This document shows positions 10,176 to 20,900 of a stretch of 57,670 bases of DNA, one piece after another. Source of the stretch: Poteriospumella lacustris (Eukaryota > Sar > Chrysophyceae > Chromulinales > Dinobryaceae). The number at the start of each line of letters is the position of its first letter. Position 1 is the first letter of the stretch. The position numbers and the translations under genes were made by a program. The notes beneath the pieces were generated by a model, which was given only the letters and a program-made list of their open reading frames with translations, was not told the origin of the DNA and made no database searches. The DNA lies in contig SMOI01000208.1 of NCBI GenBank assembly GCA_008000375.1, positions 1 to 57,670 on the forward strand, read 5' to 3'.

Positions 10176-13100
10176 ATGAGTTTGACCCCGGTGACCACGT
10201 CTGCGTCAGGTGTTGACCGTTCATCACCTCCTCCTGTCGTATCGCCAACGAAATCTTTCAGCAGCGAAGCCTCTGCAACGTTTTCTGACCACTCCACCGC
10301 CGTCACCGCCGCCGCCGCCGCAGTGACCACCGCGTCATCCTCTCGTCCAGAGATGCAAGCCTACGAAGACGATGCCGCTCGTTTGGGTATCCTCACCATT
10401 TCCAAATCACCGGTATCCAGTGAAACGTTGTCCCAATTATTCTACGAAGCCTCCAACACCTGGAACCGTGACTCGTACGAGCAGTTGAAAGCCTACGCCG
10501 AGCAGGGCTTGTTACTGGCCCAGGGCTTCCTCATGCGCATGTATTCCTTTGGCTCTGGGTTGGCGAAAAACGACGCCGCCGAGGCTGCAGCCATTGCCAA
10601 GGTCGTCGTGCCGATCTTGGTCGCGGAGTCAAAGTACCGTCGGTTCTTACAGGAAATCGCGTCGATGACCACCGACCCGGATCTCGCGACGGTCTACGAG
10701 GCCGACATTTATCAACTCCGGTACATCGATTACCTGTTGTCCTCGTGTTATTTGAAAGGCTTAGGCCTGCCCATTCAGAAGCCGTTGTCGTTTCAATACG
10801 CGTTGTCCTCCGCCTCGTTCCATTATGCCCCCGCCCAGAATTTCATCGGTTACTGTTACGAGAAAGGCGTCGGGACGGACGTCGACGCCGCCAAGGCCCT
10901 GGCGAATTATCACTTGGCGGCCGCGCAAAACCACGCGGCGGCCCAGTACAACCTGGGGTTGTACTACAAGAACCAGAAAACCGCCGCGGTACGCGACGAA
11001 AGCAAAGCGTTTCTGTATTTCTCGCAGAGCGCCGCGCAAAACAACATCGATTCACAGTATTTCTTGGGCATTTTCTATCAAGAAGGGCTGGGCGTCCCGA
11101 AGAATGAAAGCGAAGCGGTGAAATGGTTCCGTCGCAGTGCGGAACAGGGTTGTTTGTGGTCGCAGAACTCGCTCGGGCGGTGTTACAAGCTGGGTTTGGG
11201 CGTGGAGAAGTCGTTTCCCGATGGCGCGCATTGGTATCTCCGGGCGGCCCTGGCGGGTTACGCGATTTCGCAGCATAATTTGGCGTTTTGTTACAAATGC
11301 GGCGAAGGCGTGCCCCGGTCCGATCGGATGGCGTTGTATTGGTTCGAACAGGGCGCCGCCCGCGACGACAAAGACGCCCAGTACCACGCGGGCATGTACC
11401 ACGTCCACGGTGCCAACCCGCATCAGTTTCAACGGTACGAGACACATGCGCCACAGCAGCGGGCGATGTACGAGCGGTTGCCGTCGCTGTTGAACATCGT
11501 CGCGAATCTGATGACGACGACGGCCACCGGCACCAGCGCCACCGGCACCAGCGCCACCAGCAGCGGCGCCACGGCTACCGCTACAGCGACCGTTGGGAGC
11601 GACGGTTGGCCCGTGGCGCGTCTCTGTGCCGCGTTGGAGGTGCCCGAGGCGACGTATCACCAGCTCCACGAGCAGCTGCAGGCGCTGTGGTGTCTCAGCC
11701 CGTCGCAAGCGACGCAGTTCTTCACCGAGCTCGTGCAGCATCCGCCGCCGCTGCTCCCGGCCACTGGCAGCAGTGGCAGCGGCAGTGGCGGCAGTTCTAC
11801 GGTCACTACGGCCACGACGGCCACGACGGCCACGACGGCCGCCGATTGCGCGCGACTGCTGCGGGCGTTTCTGCAGTCCGACCACGTGGGCAGCGACATT
11901 CCGCGGGCGGTGCCGCTGCTGCAGCAGGCGCACGAGCACAACGTCCCCGCCGCGACGTATTACTACGCGTTGAGCCTGCTCCATCCGCAGTACCACGAGC
12001 ACTTGGAGGCCACGGCGATGGCCACGGCGACGGCCACGGCGACGGTCGCTGCGGTGGCGGCGGCGGCGGCCACCGAAACGCTCGCCCCTGCGACGGCCAA
12101 GGCTACAGCCACTGCCACTGCCACGGTCGCCTCTGCCGCTGCGGCTGCTGCGGCCCGCGCAGAGGCCGCCACACGGATCCACGAGGCCATCGCCTTGGGC
12201 CTCAGCCTCCTCGAGAAAGTCGCCACGGCCACCACCACCGCCGCCTCCGTCACCGCCACCGCCACCGCTGCGCAGTCGCAGCCGGTCTACACGACGCAGC
12301 TCATGGCCAAGTACCTGCTCGCCGAAATGCGCTTCTTTGGCGCCCACCGCGACGCCGTCGACGTCGACGGCGCGCTGCAACAGCTGACGGCCATCGTGCA
12401 GCCGTGTCTCCGCCACGTGCATAAGCTGCTCACCACCGATACGACCCACAGCGGCCACAGCAGCCACAGCGGCAGCGGTAGCGGCCACAGCGCCGCGTCG
12501 GCGCCGCTGTTGCAGACGATCCGCCAACGGGTCGTCCACGACGCGTCGATGTTGAATTACCACGCGCGACTGGCCATGGCCGAGGCGTTCAACCTGCTGG
12601 CGTACGCGCATACGCAGCGGCTGGGGCGCTTGACGTTGGTGGCGGCGCCCCCGACGACCACCGCGACGGCCACCGCGACGGTAGCGGGTCGTAAGCCGCC
12701 GACGAATGGCGCGGCGACGGCGGCGACGGCTGCGGCGACGGCTGCGGTGAGTGCACCGGTCGCTGCGCAGGTGGCGTCGCTGTGCACGCCGTCGCTGTCC
12801 GCCTCGTCCGCCTCCGCGTCCGCCTCGGCGGCGTCGATGGAGGAGCAGCACCTGCGCTTCGCGCACCTGTTCTACTGGCTGGCCTACGCCTGGCGAGAGA
12901 CGATCTCCACGCCCGCACCCGCCGCCGCCTCTGCCACCACCGCCGCCGGTGCCGCTACAACCGCTGGCACCACTGGCACCGCCACCGCTACCGCTACAGC
13001 TGCGGTGGAGACGGTGACCGGCGGCGGCAGCGACGAGACGCGGCGGTCGCCGTGGACGGGCCACCACGGCGCCGGGACCAACGTCAACGGCGGCTCGACG

Positions 13101-15722
13101 CAGTACTACTACTACCACTGGACGGGCCTCGTGCGCGCCCTGCCGGCCCCCGCCCCTCCGACGGCGGCGAAGTGGCTGCCAGTGCTCGACGCGGACCACC
13201 CCGCGACGCTGAACAAGATGCGGCCCCGCGAAGACGCTGACGACGACGCTGGCGACGCTGACGACGTCGTCAAGGGCGACGCCGCTGCATCGCTGGCGAC
13301 GGGAGACGCAGCCGCCCTCGTCGGTGGCGAGGCGGCGGGTCCTGCGGCGGCTGCGCCACCAGACGCCCCCGCCGCCGTCGCCGCTGCGGACACCGCAGCG
13401 ACCGCAGAACCAGCGACGGCGACGGTGTCCGTGACGCCCGATGGGCCGACGCTGCGGTGGCGACGTTGGCAACGCGCGTTACGCACGTGGCCCCTGCCGC
13501 CGCCACCGCCGCTGCCGCCGCAGTCGCAGTCGCCGGGCTCCGACGTCGTTGGCGACGCTGCGTCGTGTCCCGCGGTGGCGTCGTCGCTGACGGACGAGGC
13601 GCTCGACGTGCTCACGGGCCGCCGGGCCAGCTACATCGCCCGCGCGCGCTACCTCCACGCGACGGGGCAGCAGTTCGACGCCCCGCCGACGCTGCCGACG
13701 GTGGCCATCGCCAGCCAACGCCATCAGCCGCTGCCCCGGTCGCCCGCCGCGTCCACCTCGTCGCCGCGGCCCACGAGTCGTCGTCCCAGCGGCGCCGGAG
13801 GCGGCGTCGCGGCGGTGGCGCCGACGCCGTCGCGTCCGTTGCGACGCAGTCGTCGTCGTCGGCAGCCCGCGGCCCCTGCGACGACGACGGCGACGTCATC
13901 CACCGCCGACGACGATGGCGACGGCGACGGCGACGGTGACGGCGACGAGGACGACGACGCGTCGTCGTCGGTGTCCCCGACGCCGGCTCCGACCGCCGCG
14001 TGGGCCTCGCTGCACGGCGCCCGTCAGGCGCTGCAGACGCTACGAGCGTCGTGGCCGGTGCATCGCGCGTTGCTCGCTACGAACCCCTCTGCCGCCCCCA
14101 CCACCGCCGCCACTGACGGCGACAGTGACGCTGCGGCGGTGGCGCCAGCGTCGCCAGCGTCACCAGCGTCGCCACCGTCGCCAGCGTCGCCAGCGTCGTA
14201 TCCGACGCTGAACGTGCCGGAGCTGCTGCACAAGCGCGACGCGTTCCTCTGCTACAACGTGGCGCTCGTCTGGTACCACGGCCCCAGCTACGCCACCACC
14301 GCCACCGCCACCGCCGCCAACGCTGCGACGGGGACCGCGTCGACCACCGACGCGACGAAACCGTCGTCGGCGTCGGCGTCGTCGTGGCTCGTTGACGTCG
14401 ACGGTTTCGACGGTTTCGGCGGATTCGACGCGTTTGAGCGACCGACGGCGAAGGCGGCGGCGTCGGCTGCTACCACCGCCACCGCCACCGCCACCGGCAC
14501 CGGCACGGCGACTGGCGACGCTGCTGGTGGCGCCACTGCGGCGGCGGCGGCGGCGGTGCCGCTGTACACGCCGCAGCGGTGGGTGACGCCGCTGTTCACC
14601 CGCGACCGACAAGAGGCGTTTCGCTTCTTCTCGTTCGCGGTGGAAGGCTGCGAGTACCTCGAAGACTACGCGTACGTCGTCGCCCCGTCGGCGGTCACGG
14701 CCACGGCGGCAGCGGCGGCGTACGTGAACCCGTACGCGTACTTCACGTGGGCGTGGTGCCACCGCTACGGCGACGGCACCGTCGACCACCGACGCGACGC
14801 GTCGCTTGCGCGGCGCTATTTCTTACGCGCCGCCGACGTCGACGGGTACGCGCTGCCGATGGCGCAGGTCGAACTCGCGGCGATGTTCTACAAGGGCCGC
14901 GGCGGGGACAGCGACCTCGTTGAGGCGTGGTTCTACATGTTGCTCGCCTGGACCACCAGCGCAGCCCCCGCGGCACCGGCGCCGACGCCGACGCCAACGG
15001 CGCAGGAGACGGTCGGTAGCGCTACCTCCGCCGCCGCCACCGCCACCGCCACCGCTACCGCCGCCGCCACAGCCACCGCCACCACCACCACCTTCGCGCC
15101 TATCGAGGCAGCCGCTACCGCGGCCGTAGCCGCGGCGGGTGGCGGAGGAGGCGCGTCGTGGTGGGTGGCCCCGACGATGACGACGGGCTGGCGTCGCAGT
15201 GCGCAGACGTGGCTTATCAAACAACTGATGCGGCTGTGGCGCCGGTGGCGGCGTCGTAGTCGCCGTGCGGCGGCCCGACCACCGCCACCACCGACGGCCC
15301 CGACGACGGGCAGCGACAGCGACCGCGGCGACGACGAGGACGCCGGTGGCGACGGTAGCGATGGCAGCGACGGGGACCGCGGCCGGGACGAGGAACGGGC
15401 CACGCTGCATCGCGTCCTCCGCGTCGTGCAGACGCTGACCGCGACGCCGATGGACCGTCAATGGCTGTGCGGGTGGCATGCGGCCTACCGTCAGCAATGG
15501 CGCACCATCCAGCGGCAGTTTTGGCTGGCGGTACAACGCAGTAGCGGCAGTGGCACTGCGGCTGGCGGGGAACCGTGGACGACGCACGTGGAGGCGTTGA
15601 CGTCCGCCTTGTATCGCGTGCAACAGGCGGCGTTGCGTCAGTTGTACAGTGTCTTGCTAGGCGACGATGAGGAGAAGTTAGAGGGCCAAGGCCAAGGCCA
15701 AGGCGAAAGCGGCGAGGGTTAG
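10176..15722 (+). CDS. Giant Sel1-repeat protein with low-complexity linkers (paralogue 1)
   Basis: Start taken at the ATG at 10176, directly after a GTG; the frame gives 1848 residues without introns. Residues about 95-415 carry consecutive Sel1-like repeats (helical TPR-like units) with the signatures AQNFIGYCYEKGVG, AQYNLGLYY, SQYFLGIFYQEGLGV, SQNSLGRCYKLGLGV and HNLAFCYKCGEGV. A further degenerate unit lies around residues 1505-1590 (WCHRYGDGTV, MFYKGRGG). Between them are about 1000 residues of Ala/Thr, Gly/Ser, Pro and Asp runs encoded by very GC-rich short repeats, plus Arg-rich patches. Sel1 proteins usually act as scaffolds, as in ER-associated degradation or chitin synthase regulation. 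There is no signal peptide, so a cytosolic scaffold is likely. Related to the gene at 36551-42046. Confidence 0.85.
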   Translation: MSLTPVTTSASGVDRSSPPPVVSPTKSFSSEASATFSDHSTAVTAAAAAVTTASSSRPEMQAYEDDAARLGILTISKSPVSSETLSQLFYEASNTWNRDSYEQLKAYAEQGLLLAQGFLMRMYSFGSGLAKNDAAEAAAIAKVVVPILVAESKYRRFLQEIASMTTDPDLATVYEADIYQLRYIDYLLSSCYLKGLGLPIQKPLSFQYALSSASFHYAPAQNFIGYCYEKGVGTDVDAAKALANYHLAAAQNHAAAQYNLGLYYKNQKTAAVRDESKAFLYFSQSAAQNNIDSQYFLGIFYQEGLGVPKNESEAVKWFRRSAEQGCLWSQNSLGRCYKLGLGVEKSFPDGAHWYLRAALAGYAISQHNLAFCYKCGEGVPRSDRMALYWFEQGAARDDKDAQYHAGMYHVHGANPHQFQRYETHAPQQRAMYERLPSLLNIVANLMTTTATGTSATGTSATSSGATATATATVGSDGWPVARLCAALEVPEATYHQLHEQLQALWCLSPSQATQFFTELVQHPPPLLPATGSSGSGSGGSSTVTTATTATTATTAADCARLLRAFLQSDHVGSDIPRAVPLLQQAHEHNVPAATYYYALSLLHPQYHEHLEATAMATATATATVAAVAAAAATETLAPATAKATATATATVASAAAAAAARAEAATRIHEAIALGLSLLEKVATATTTAASVTATATAAQSQPVYTTQLMAKYLLAEMRFFGAHRDAVDVDGALQQLTAIVQPCLRHVHKLLTTDTTHSGHSSHSGSGSGHSAASAPLLQTIRQRVVHDASMLNYHARLAMAEAFNLLAYAHTQRLGRLTLVAAPPTTTATATATVAGRKPPTNGAATAATAAATAAVSAPVAAQVASLCTPSLSASSASASASAASMEEQHLRFAHLFYWLAYAWRETISTPAPAAASATTAAGAATTAGTTGTATATATAAVETVTGGGSDETRRSPWTGHHGAGTNVNGGSTQYYYYHWTGLVRALPAPAPPTAAKWLPVLDADHPATLNKMRPREDADDDAGDADDVVKGDAAASLATGDAAALVGGEAAGPAAAAPPDAPAAVAAADTAATAEPATATVSVTPDGPTLRWRRWQRALRTWPLPPPPPLPPQSQSPGSDVVGDAASCPAVASSLTDEALDVLTGRRASYIARARYLHATGQQFDAPPTLPTVAIASQRHQPLPRSPAASTSSPRPTSRRPSGAGGGVAAVAPTPSRPLRRSRRRRQPAAPATTTATSSTADDDGDGDGDGDGDEDDDASSSVSPTPAPTAAWASLHGARQALQTLRASWPVHRALLATNPSAAPTTAATDGDSDAAAVAPASPASPASPPSPASPASYPTLNVPELLHKRDAFLCYNVALVWYHGPSYATTATATAANAATGTASTTDATKPSSASASSWLVDVDGFDGFGGFDAFERPTAKAAASAATTATATATGTGTATGDAAGGATAAAAAAVPLYTPQRWVTPLFTRDRQEAFRFFSFAVEGCEYLEDYAYVVAPSAVTATAAAAAYVNPYAYFTWAWCHRYGDGTVDHRRDASLARRYFLRAADVDGYALPMAQVELAAMFYKGRGGDSDLVEAWFYMLLAWTTSAAPAAPAPTPTPTAQETVGSATSAAATATATATAAATATATTTTFAPIEAAATAAVAAAGGGGGASWWVAPTMTTGWRRSAQTWLIKQLMRLWRRWRRRSRRAAARPPPPPTAPTTGSDSDRGDDEDAGGDGSDGSDGDRGRDEERATLHRVLRVVQTLTATPMDRQWLCGWHAAYRQQWRTIQRQFWLAVQRSSGSGTAAGGEPWTTHVEALTSALYRVQQAALRQLYSVLLGDDEEKLEGQGQGQGESGEG

Positions 15723-15990
15723 TCGAGCGCTAAACCGAAACCGCTCTTGCGCGGCACTGCTGCATCTGCATCTGCACTGTAATTCTACACGTAATCCCCC
15801 TGCTGTAACTGTTAGTTTGTATGTGAGTCCGCCGGGTGGACGGGCAGACCCCATCACAGTCAGCAGTCTGTGGTAGTCTGTGGTAGTCTGTGGTAGTCTA
15901 GGTAACCTGAAAAGGGCCGCGTCGTGCGTTTCACTTCTGGGCATACTCTGCTTTGTACAGGGCATTTTGAAATCATACTTAGTGGAGAAT
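15723..15990. repeat. Short intergenic with 10-bp tandem repeat
   Basis: TCTGTGGTAG is repeated about three and a half times at 15867-15900, just before the next gene. Confidence 0.8.
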
Positions 15991-17055
15991 ATGTGTACAC
16001 TTGCTAACCAAAAGCGGCGAGGGGCCTGGCGGGTTCTCTGTTCTGGTGCGAATAACAACGAAGTGTGTTTACTTCACGATTATCGTACGGTGTATAATAA
16101 CGCCATGAGTGGCTCTGAATCATTGAATGAGTTCCGGAAGGGACTGGTGAACGGGTGGTTATACGGCGTCCAGTTTCAACACTACCACAACATTAAACAC
16201 ATCAACTCGGCAGTGTCGATCTCAAGAGCCAACGGGGACCATGTTGGCAACATAGATGCCTTGTTGATATTGAATGAGGGGGTACCCCTGGGAAGCTTGC
16301 TCCCCGATAGGCGCAACATCAGACCACTGTCGACATCGCAAGCGAATCCGATCGTGACCGGCTTTTTGGCCGCGGTCGAGATGCCTACATCGATAGATGA
16401 TCGGTTGGAGGAACAGATTCAGCGGTTCGTGAGGTTCTACACCGAGCTTCTGTCTCTCAATGGGCTCAAGTTGTCATCTCGTTTGAAAGCGCACATCCAT
16501 CGATGCTCCCATCTGTGTTTCGTGTTCCATGGCGTTGACGCGGTCGAAGTCGAAACCACGATGCGGAATGCACTGAGAAGCAAGTTTGGCAGTGACACCT
16601 TTCAGATTGGTGGACTCCCAATCGTCCTCGTTTGGGCGGACGAGGTTGACCTGTGTTGTTGGGGCGACGAGTTACGGGTACAGCAGCGAATGGCAGAACA
16701 ACGTCAGAAACTAAACCGTTATCTTGCTGAGCAAGACCGGTATCTTGCTGAGCTAGACCGGTATCTTGCTGCGCTAGACCGGCGTATTGCTGAGCAAGAC
16801 CGGCTACTTGCTGAGCAAAAACGACAGCTTGCTAAGCAAGACCGGCGTATTGCTGAGCAAAACCGGCAAATAAACTTGCGAACCAGCAGTCGACTGGAAT
16901 CACGAAAACTGTGGCTCAGACTGTGGCTGAGGCTGAGCAAGAAGACAGATGTCACAGGTCTTCTCGTGCACGGAAGCGGCCCAAGCGGTCGAAACCGAAC
17001 GGGTAAACTGCCATCATTTCCGTATTCATACTATGAATATCTCGGTGGGTATTAA
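15991..17055 (+). CDS. Unknown protein with 7-residue coiled-coil repeat
   Basis: The first ATG in the frame is at 15991 (354 residues); 16105 is an alternative. The N-terminal 230 residues are mixed alpha/beta-like and I do not recognise them. Residues 243-291 are seven copies of a 7-residue unit, consensus R-x-L/I-A-E-Q-D, encoded by seven 21-base DNA repeats (16717-16863). This predicts a continuous charged coiled coil for oligomerisation. The tail is basic with WLRLWLRL. No membrane segment. The perfect heptad suits protein-protein contact; any function is unknown. Confidence 0.65.
   Translation: MCTLANQKRRGAWRVLCSGANNNEVCLLHDYRTVYNNAMSGSESLNEFRKGLVNGWLYGVQFQHYHNIKHINSAVSISRANGDHVGNIDALLILNEGVPLGSLLPDRRNIRPLSTSQANPIVTGFLAAVEMPTSIDDRLEEQIQRFVRFYTELLSLNGLKLSSRLKAHIHRCSHLCFVFHGVDAVEVETTMRNALRSKFGSDTFQIGGLPIVLVWADEVDLCCWGDELRVQQRMAEQRQKLNRYLAEQDRYLAELDRYLAALDRRIAEQDRLLAEQKRQLAKQDRRIAEQNRQINLRTSSRLESRKLWLRLWLRLSKKTDVTGLLVHGSGPSGRNRTGKLPSFPYSYYEYLGGY
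16717..16863 (+). repeat. 21-bp coding repeat (heptad array)
   Basis: Seven tandem 21-base units, each including CTTGCTGAGCAAGAC or a close variant, in frame with the coiled-coil gene. Confidence 0.9.
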
Positions 17056-17079
17056 TCCTGTAAGTATAAATATCTGGCT

Positions 17080-17610
17080 GGACGGACTGCCGTTGAAACT
17101 CATCGAACAACTCCCATAGGTGCATGCACCACGTCTGACCTAGCAGAAGGGTCTTGACGAAGGGTACGTTGTCGCAGATAACATCTGCGAAAATCTGCAA
17201 TACCAGCGCTTCGCCGGGGCCTGCGGGTATCCGCTTGAAACACTCCTTTGTACCTCGAAGAAATCCGGAGCCGTGTTGAAGTTCTGGGCCGTGCTTCCAA
17301 TTGAATAGGACGCTATGGTTACGACATGTTGTAGACGAGCCTGTAATAGATCGATACGGTCACCGTTGGTGCTGTAGCTCATCATGAATGCTGTGCGTTG
17401 TGGTGTCACGTCCTCAATGTCAGACACTGTTGGTCTTTTTTTAAATGAAGTGTAGAGGCGCTGGACGGGCCCACCCGTCATGGTCATTTCAGCACGCATT
17501 TTTTTTTTAATCGAATTACAAGTGTTCTCTGCACTTATTGGCGTTGTGCAAAGTGTTGTTGGGGGGGGGGGTTCTTTTCTTTTCTTTTCTCGCACAAAAA
17601 TGAAACGCAT
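17080..17610 (-). pseudogene. Protein-like relic of an unknown gene, antisense
   Basis: On the minus strand, a protein-like stretch from a Met near 17505 (TMTGGPVQRLYTSFKKR) runs to about 17265 (NTAPDFFE). The sequence then continues in another frame as ALVLQIFADVICDN with VKTLLLGQTW, to a stop near 17050. A short GT...AG interval (17260-17228, 33 bases) lies near the frame change, so this is either a frameshifted relic or a tiny intron. A G-run and T-rich DNA lie upstream. The family is not recognised. Confidence 0.35.
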
Positions 17611-17920
17611 CGTTTAAGTTACAGTTAATTCTCAAAGCTAGAAAGATACAGTCTTTAAAGTGCCGTTCTTTTCTATGATGGCGAGAACCCATCGCCCATC
17701 GCCGAGTTCGGATATTCTATTATTGGGATACAGAAGAATTATTATGTGTCATACCAGAAGTTGGATATCTTCGTCTTTCTTTGAAAAGCCCCGGATCTGT
17801 GAAGTCCAAATTACAATTGTTCTTCTTCTTCCTTTCTTTCTTTTCGGATAACAGACGTGTCGTATGTTTTGATTGCCTGTTGAGGGGCCCCTGACCGACC
17901 GCAGACATCCTTGAAACGCT
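17611..17920. other. Intergenic, presumed promoter of the LRR gene
   Basis: Contains TTCTT-rich pyrimidine tracts at 17818-17847. No gene supported. Confidence 0.4.
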
Positions 17921-20900
17921 ATGGTTGTTGTTTTCTATTTCTGGATAGCACTGGTCGTGTGTATATTGGTTTCACGTACGTATAGTCAGTGTACAACTTG
18001 TTCGCAGGTACCCCCACAGTCCGAGATCAATAGTTTGCTCGCTCTGTACTCCAGTACGACAGGAAACCAATGGACCGTCTCCTGGAATCTGTCAACCCAC
18101 AATCCATGTGCAGGATGGTATGGAGTAACGTGTTGCCCGGTGGAAAATGTCTGTCATGTGGTGGCATTGCAGTTGACCGCCAATAATCTGGTGGGCAGTA
18201 TACCATCGGCGATCGACGGATTCACGGTAATACAAACGTTGGAGTTGAATGAAAATGACCTCCATAGCAACATCCCGTCGTCGATCAGCAACCTCACGGC
18301 CTTGGAACGCCTAGACTTGTCTTCCACTCATCTGACTGGACCTATCCCTTCGACCATTGGGGATTTGAGATCATTGCAGGTCTTGTATTTGTTCGACAAT
18401 GCTCTGACGGGGCGTATACCCCTGTCGATTGGCAACCTGACGGCGTTGACGGAACTAGAGGTATATTCGAATCAGCTCACAGGCTCGATCCCAGTGACCA
18501 TCGGGGATCTGGTAGCATTGCGTATCGCGTGTTTCTCGTCGAACTTACTGACGGGGCCGCTCCCTTCCACGATTCGTCGTTGTTCCGCGTTGAAGTATTT
18601 CGATGTGTCGTCGAACAATCTAACGCAAGCGATTCCAGAGGCATTGCCGATGTCGTTGGAGTACTTCTTCCTCGCAGACTGTTTGTTTACAGGTACGGTG
18701 TTGTTTGTTGTTTGCTACACAGTAAACAGGTCTGATTTAACCGCCACCCCCCTATTGTCCCCGCCCCCGCCCCCCGGGTCCATGAACAGGTGTGCTGAAC
18801 AGTGTATTTGCGTTGCCGAATCTCACGTCCCTGAACGCGGAGGGCAACCTATTCTCCGCCATGGTGATCCACCAGATTCCATCGCCACTGCAGTATCTGT
18901 CGTTGGCCGACAATCGGATCCCTGTGTCTCCGAATACCATCGATACACTGTTACGCCACCCTTTCCTCTTCCTCGACTTGTCTGGGAACCGGTTGAACGC
19001 GTCGTTGCCCGCCAATGTCTGGAACACGTCGGTGGAGCAGCTGTTGTTGAACAATAACCGGTTCTCGGGCACCTTTCCGGACCGTGGCGAGCGCGTGTGT
19101 TCGATGCGGTACCTGTCGGTGGCGGGTAATGGCCTGTCGGGACCGCTGCCGGTCGATCTGCAGCAGTGTGCAAACTTGACGCACTTCCTCGCGTCGGATA
19201 TGGCGCTGACGGGGGCGGTGCGTGGTCTGTTCGCGACACAGCCGAAACTGAAAGTGGTGGTGGTGTCGAGCAACCAGTTGACGGGGCCCCTCGACGACGT
19301 CTTCGCGGCGTCGTTGGCGTCGGGCTTGATCTTGAACGCGGCGTACAACGAGTTCAGCGGCACGCTGCCGGTGGCCAGTCTGCGGACGGGGCGGTACCAG
19401 TCGCTGATTCTCACGTCGAACTGTTTGACGGGGACGCTGCCGGGCGACGCGCTGTGTGCGAACGGGAACCTGACGGAGCTGATCTTGTCGGGGCTGCACA
19501 GCGCCGCGTCGTGTCGGTACGACGCGTTTCCGACGCTGGACACGCTGGGCGTGTACTCGTCGTATGTGGAGACGAGTGCCGTGGGCGGCACCGTGCCGAG
19601 CTGTGTGTTCGACGGTCTGTCGCAGCTGACGTACCTGGCGCTGTCAGGCAACGCGTTGACCGGTGCGCTGCCTGGGGAGGTGCGGTTGCCGGAGACGCTG
19701 CAGGGCCTGGACCTGTCGCACAACCAGTTGACGGGCACCATCGCGGCGGGCATCGTCGCGGCGAATCTGACGTTGTTGGACCTGTCGTTCAACCGGCTGT
19801 CGGGGACGATCTCGGCGCAGGCGTCCGAGGTCTATGTGCGCAACCCGGCGGCGAGTGTGTCTTTGGAGGTGAACGCGTTGTCGGGCACATTGCCGCGCAG
19901 CTGGGTACACGCGGTGAATATCAACGTGTTGGACGGCAACCTGTTCGCCTGTGAGGTCGGTCAGATCGGACAGACGGCCAATGGACCGGTGCACGATCCA
20001 CTGCAGGCCACGTACGCCTGCGGGTCGTCGACTACGAACATCGCGTTGGTGGTGGCGTTGTCGGTGGCGGTGGATGTGGCACTGGGCGTGCTGTGGGTCC
20101 GATGGCGCGGTGCACCGGCCGCATGGGCCGTCTGGCGGTCGGTGGTGGTCGATGAGTGGTGCGCGGTCATTCGTCCGTGGCGGGTGGATGCATGGACGCT
20201 GTGGGTGTATTTGCTGGGCAGTCTGGTGGTCTATGCGGTGCTGACGGCGACCACGACGGTGTACGCGGAGACGTACGCGTGGAACGTGTCGCTGGCGCTG
20301 CAGAGCGGAGTGACGGCCGGCAGTGTGGCGCTAGTGTGGCTGGGGCTGCTGGTGTGGGCGGGTGCTCGGCACACCCGTTCCGCGTTGGTGGCGGCCAAGA
20401 CGGCTTCCGCGTTGTCCTCCGTCTCGTACGGTCGGATGGCCACGGCGGTGGTGACGGTGGGCACCGTCCACGTGCTGCCGGTGTTCGTGGTGAACATGGT
20501 GTACGTGTACACGACGACGTTGCGTCTGTCGGGCGGGGTGCAGGCGGTGGTGGTGTTCCTGATGGCGGTGTTCAAGGCGGCGTGGAACGCAATGGTCAAT
20601 GTGACCATGATAACGGACGCGCGCGGAATGATGGGTCTTCTTCGGCACTCCTCCACCGCCGAGGAGGACGTCGTATTCGCCCGGCAACTGCTGCTCTGGT
20701 GCGGGCTGATCAACCTCATCGTGTCGCCGGTCGCGACGGAGGCGTTGGTGTCGCCCGATTGTTTTCGCTACCTGTTCTCGCGGATTCAGACGAACAGCTA
20801 CAACATCGCGGGGGGTACCTGCTACTGGATCACGTATCAAGTGCTATCCTCGGGGCAGCAGGAGCAGGCGATTCCCTGTACCTCGTACGCGGCGCTGCAG

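Noticed and set aside
11052-15623. Long minus-strand frames opposite the first Sel1 gene (one of 806 codons)
   Set aside because: Arg/Gly-rich translations of GC-rich repeats with no domain; they are shadows of the Sel1 gene.
18693-18789. LRR gene as two separate genes or a frameshifted pseudogene
   Set aside because: A GT-AG intron of 97 nt joins the two frames exactly inside an LRR, so one spliced gene is simpler.
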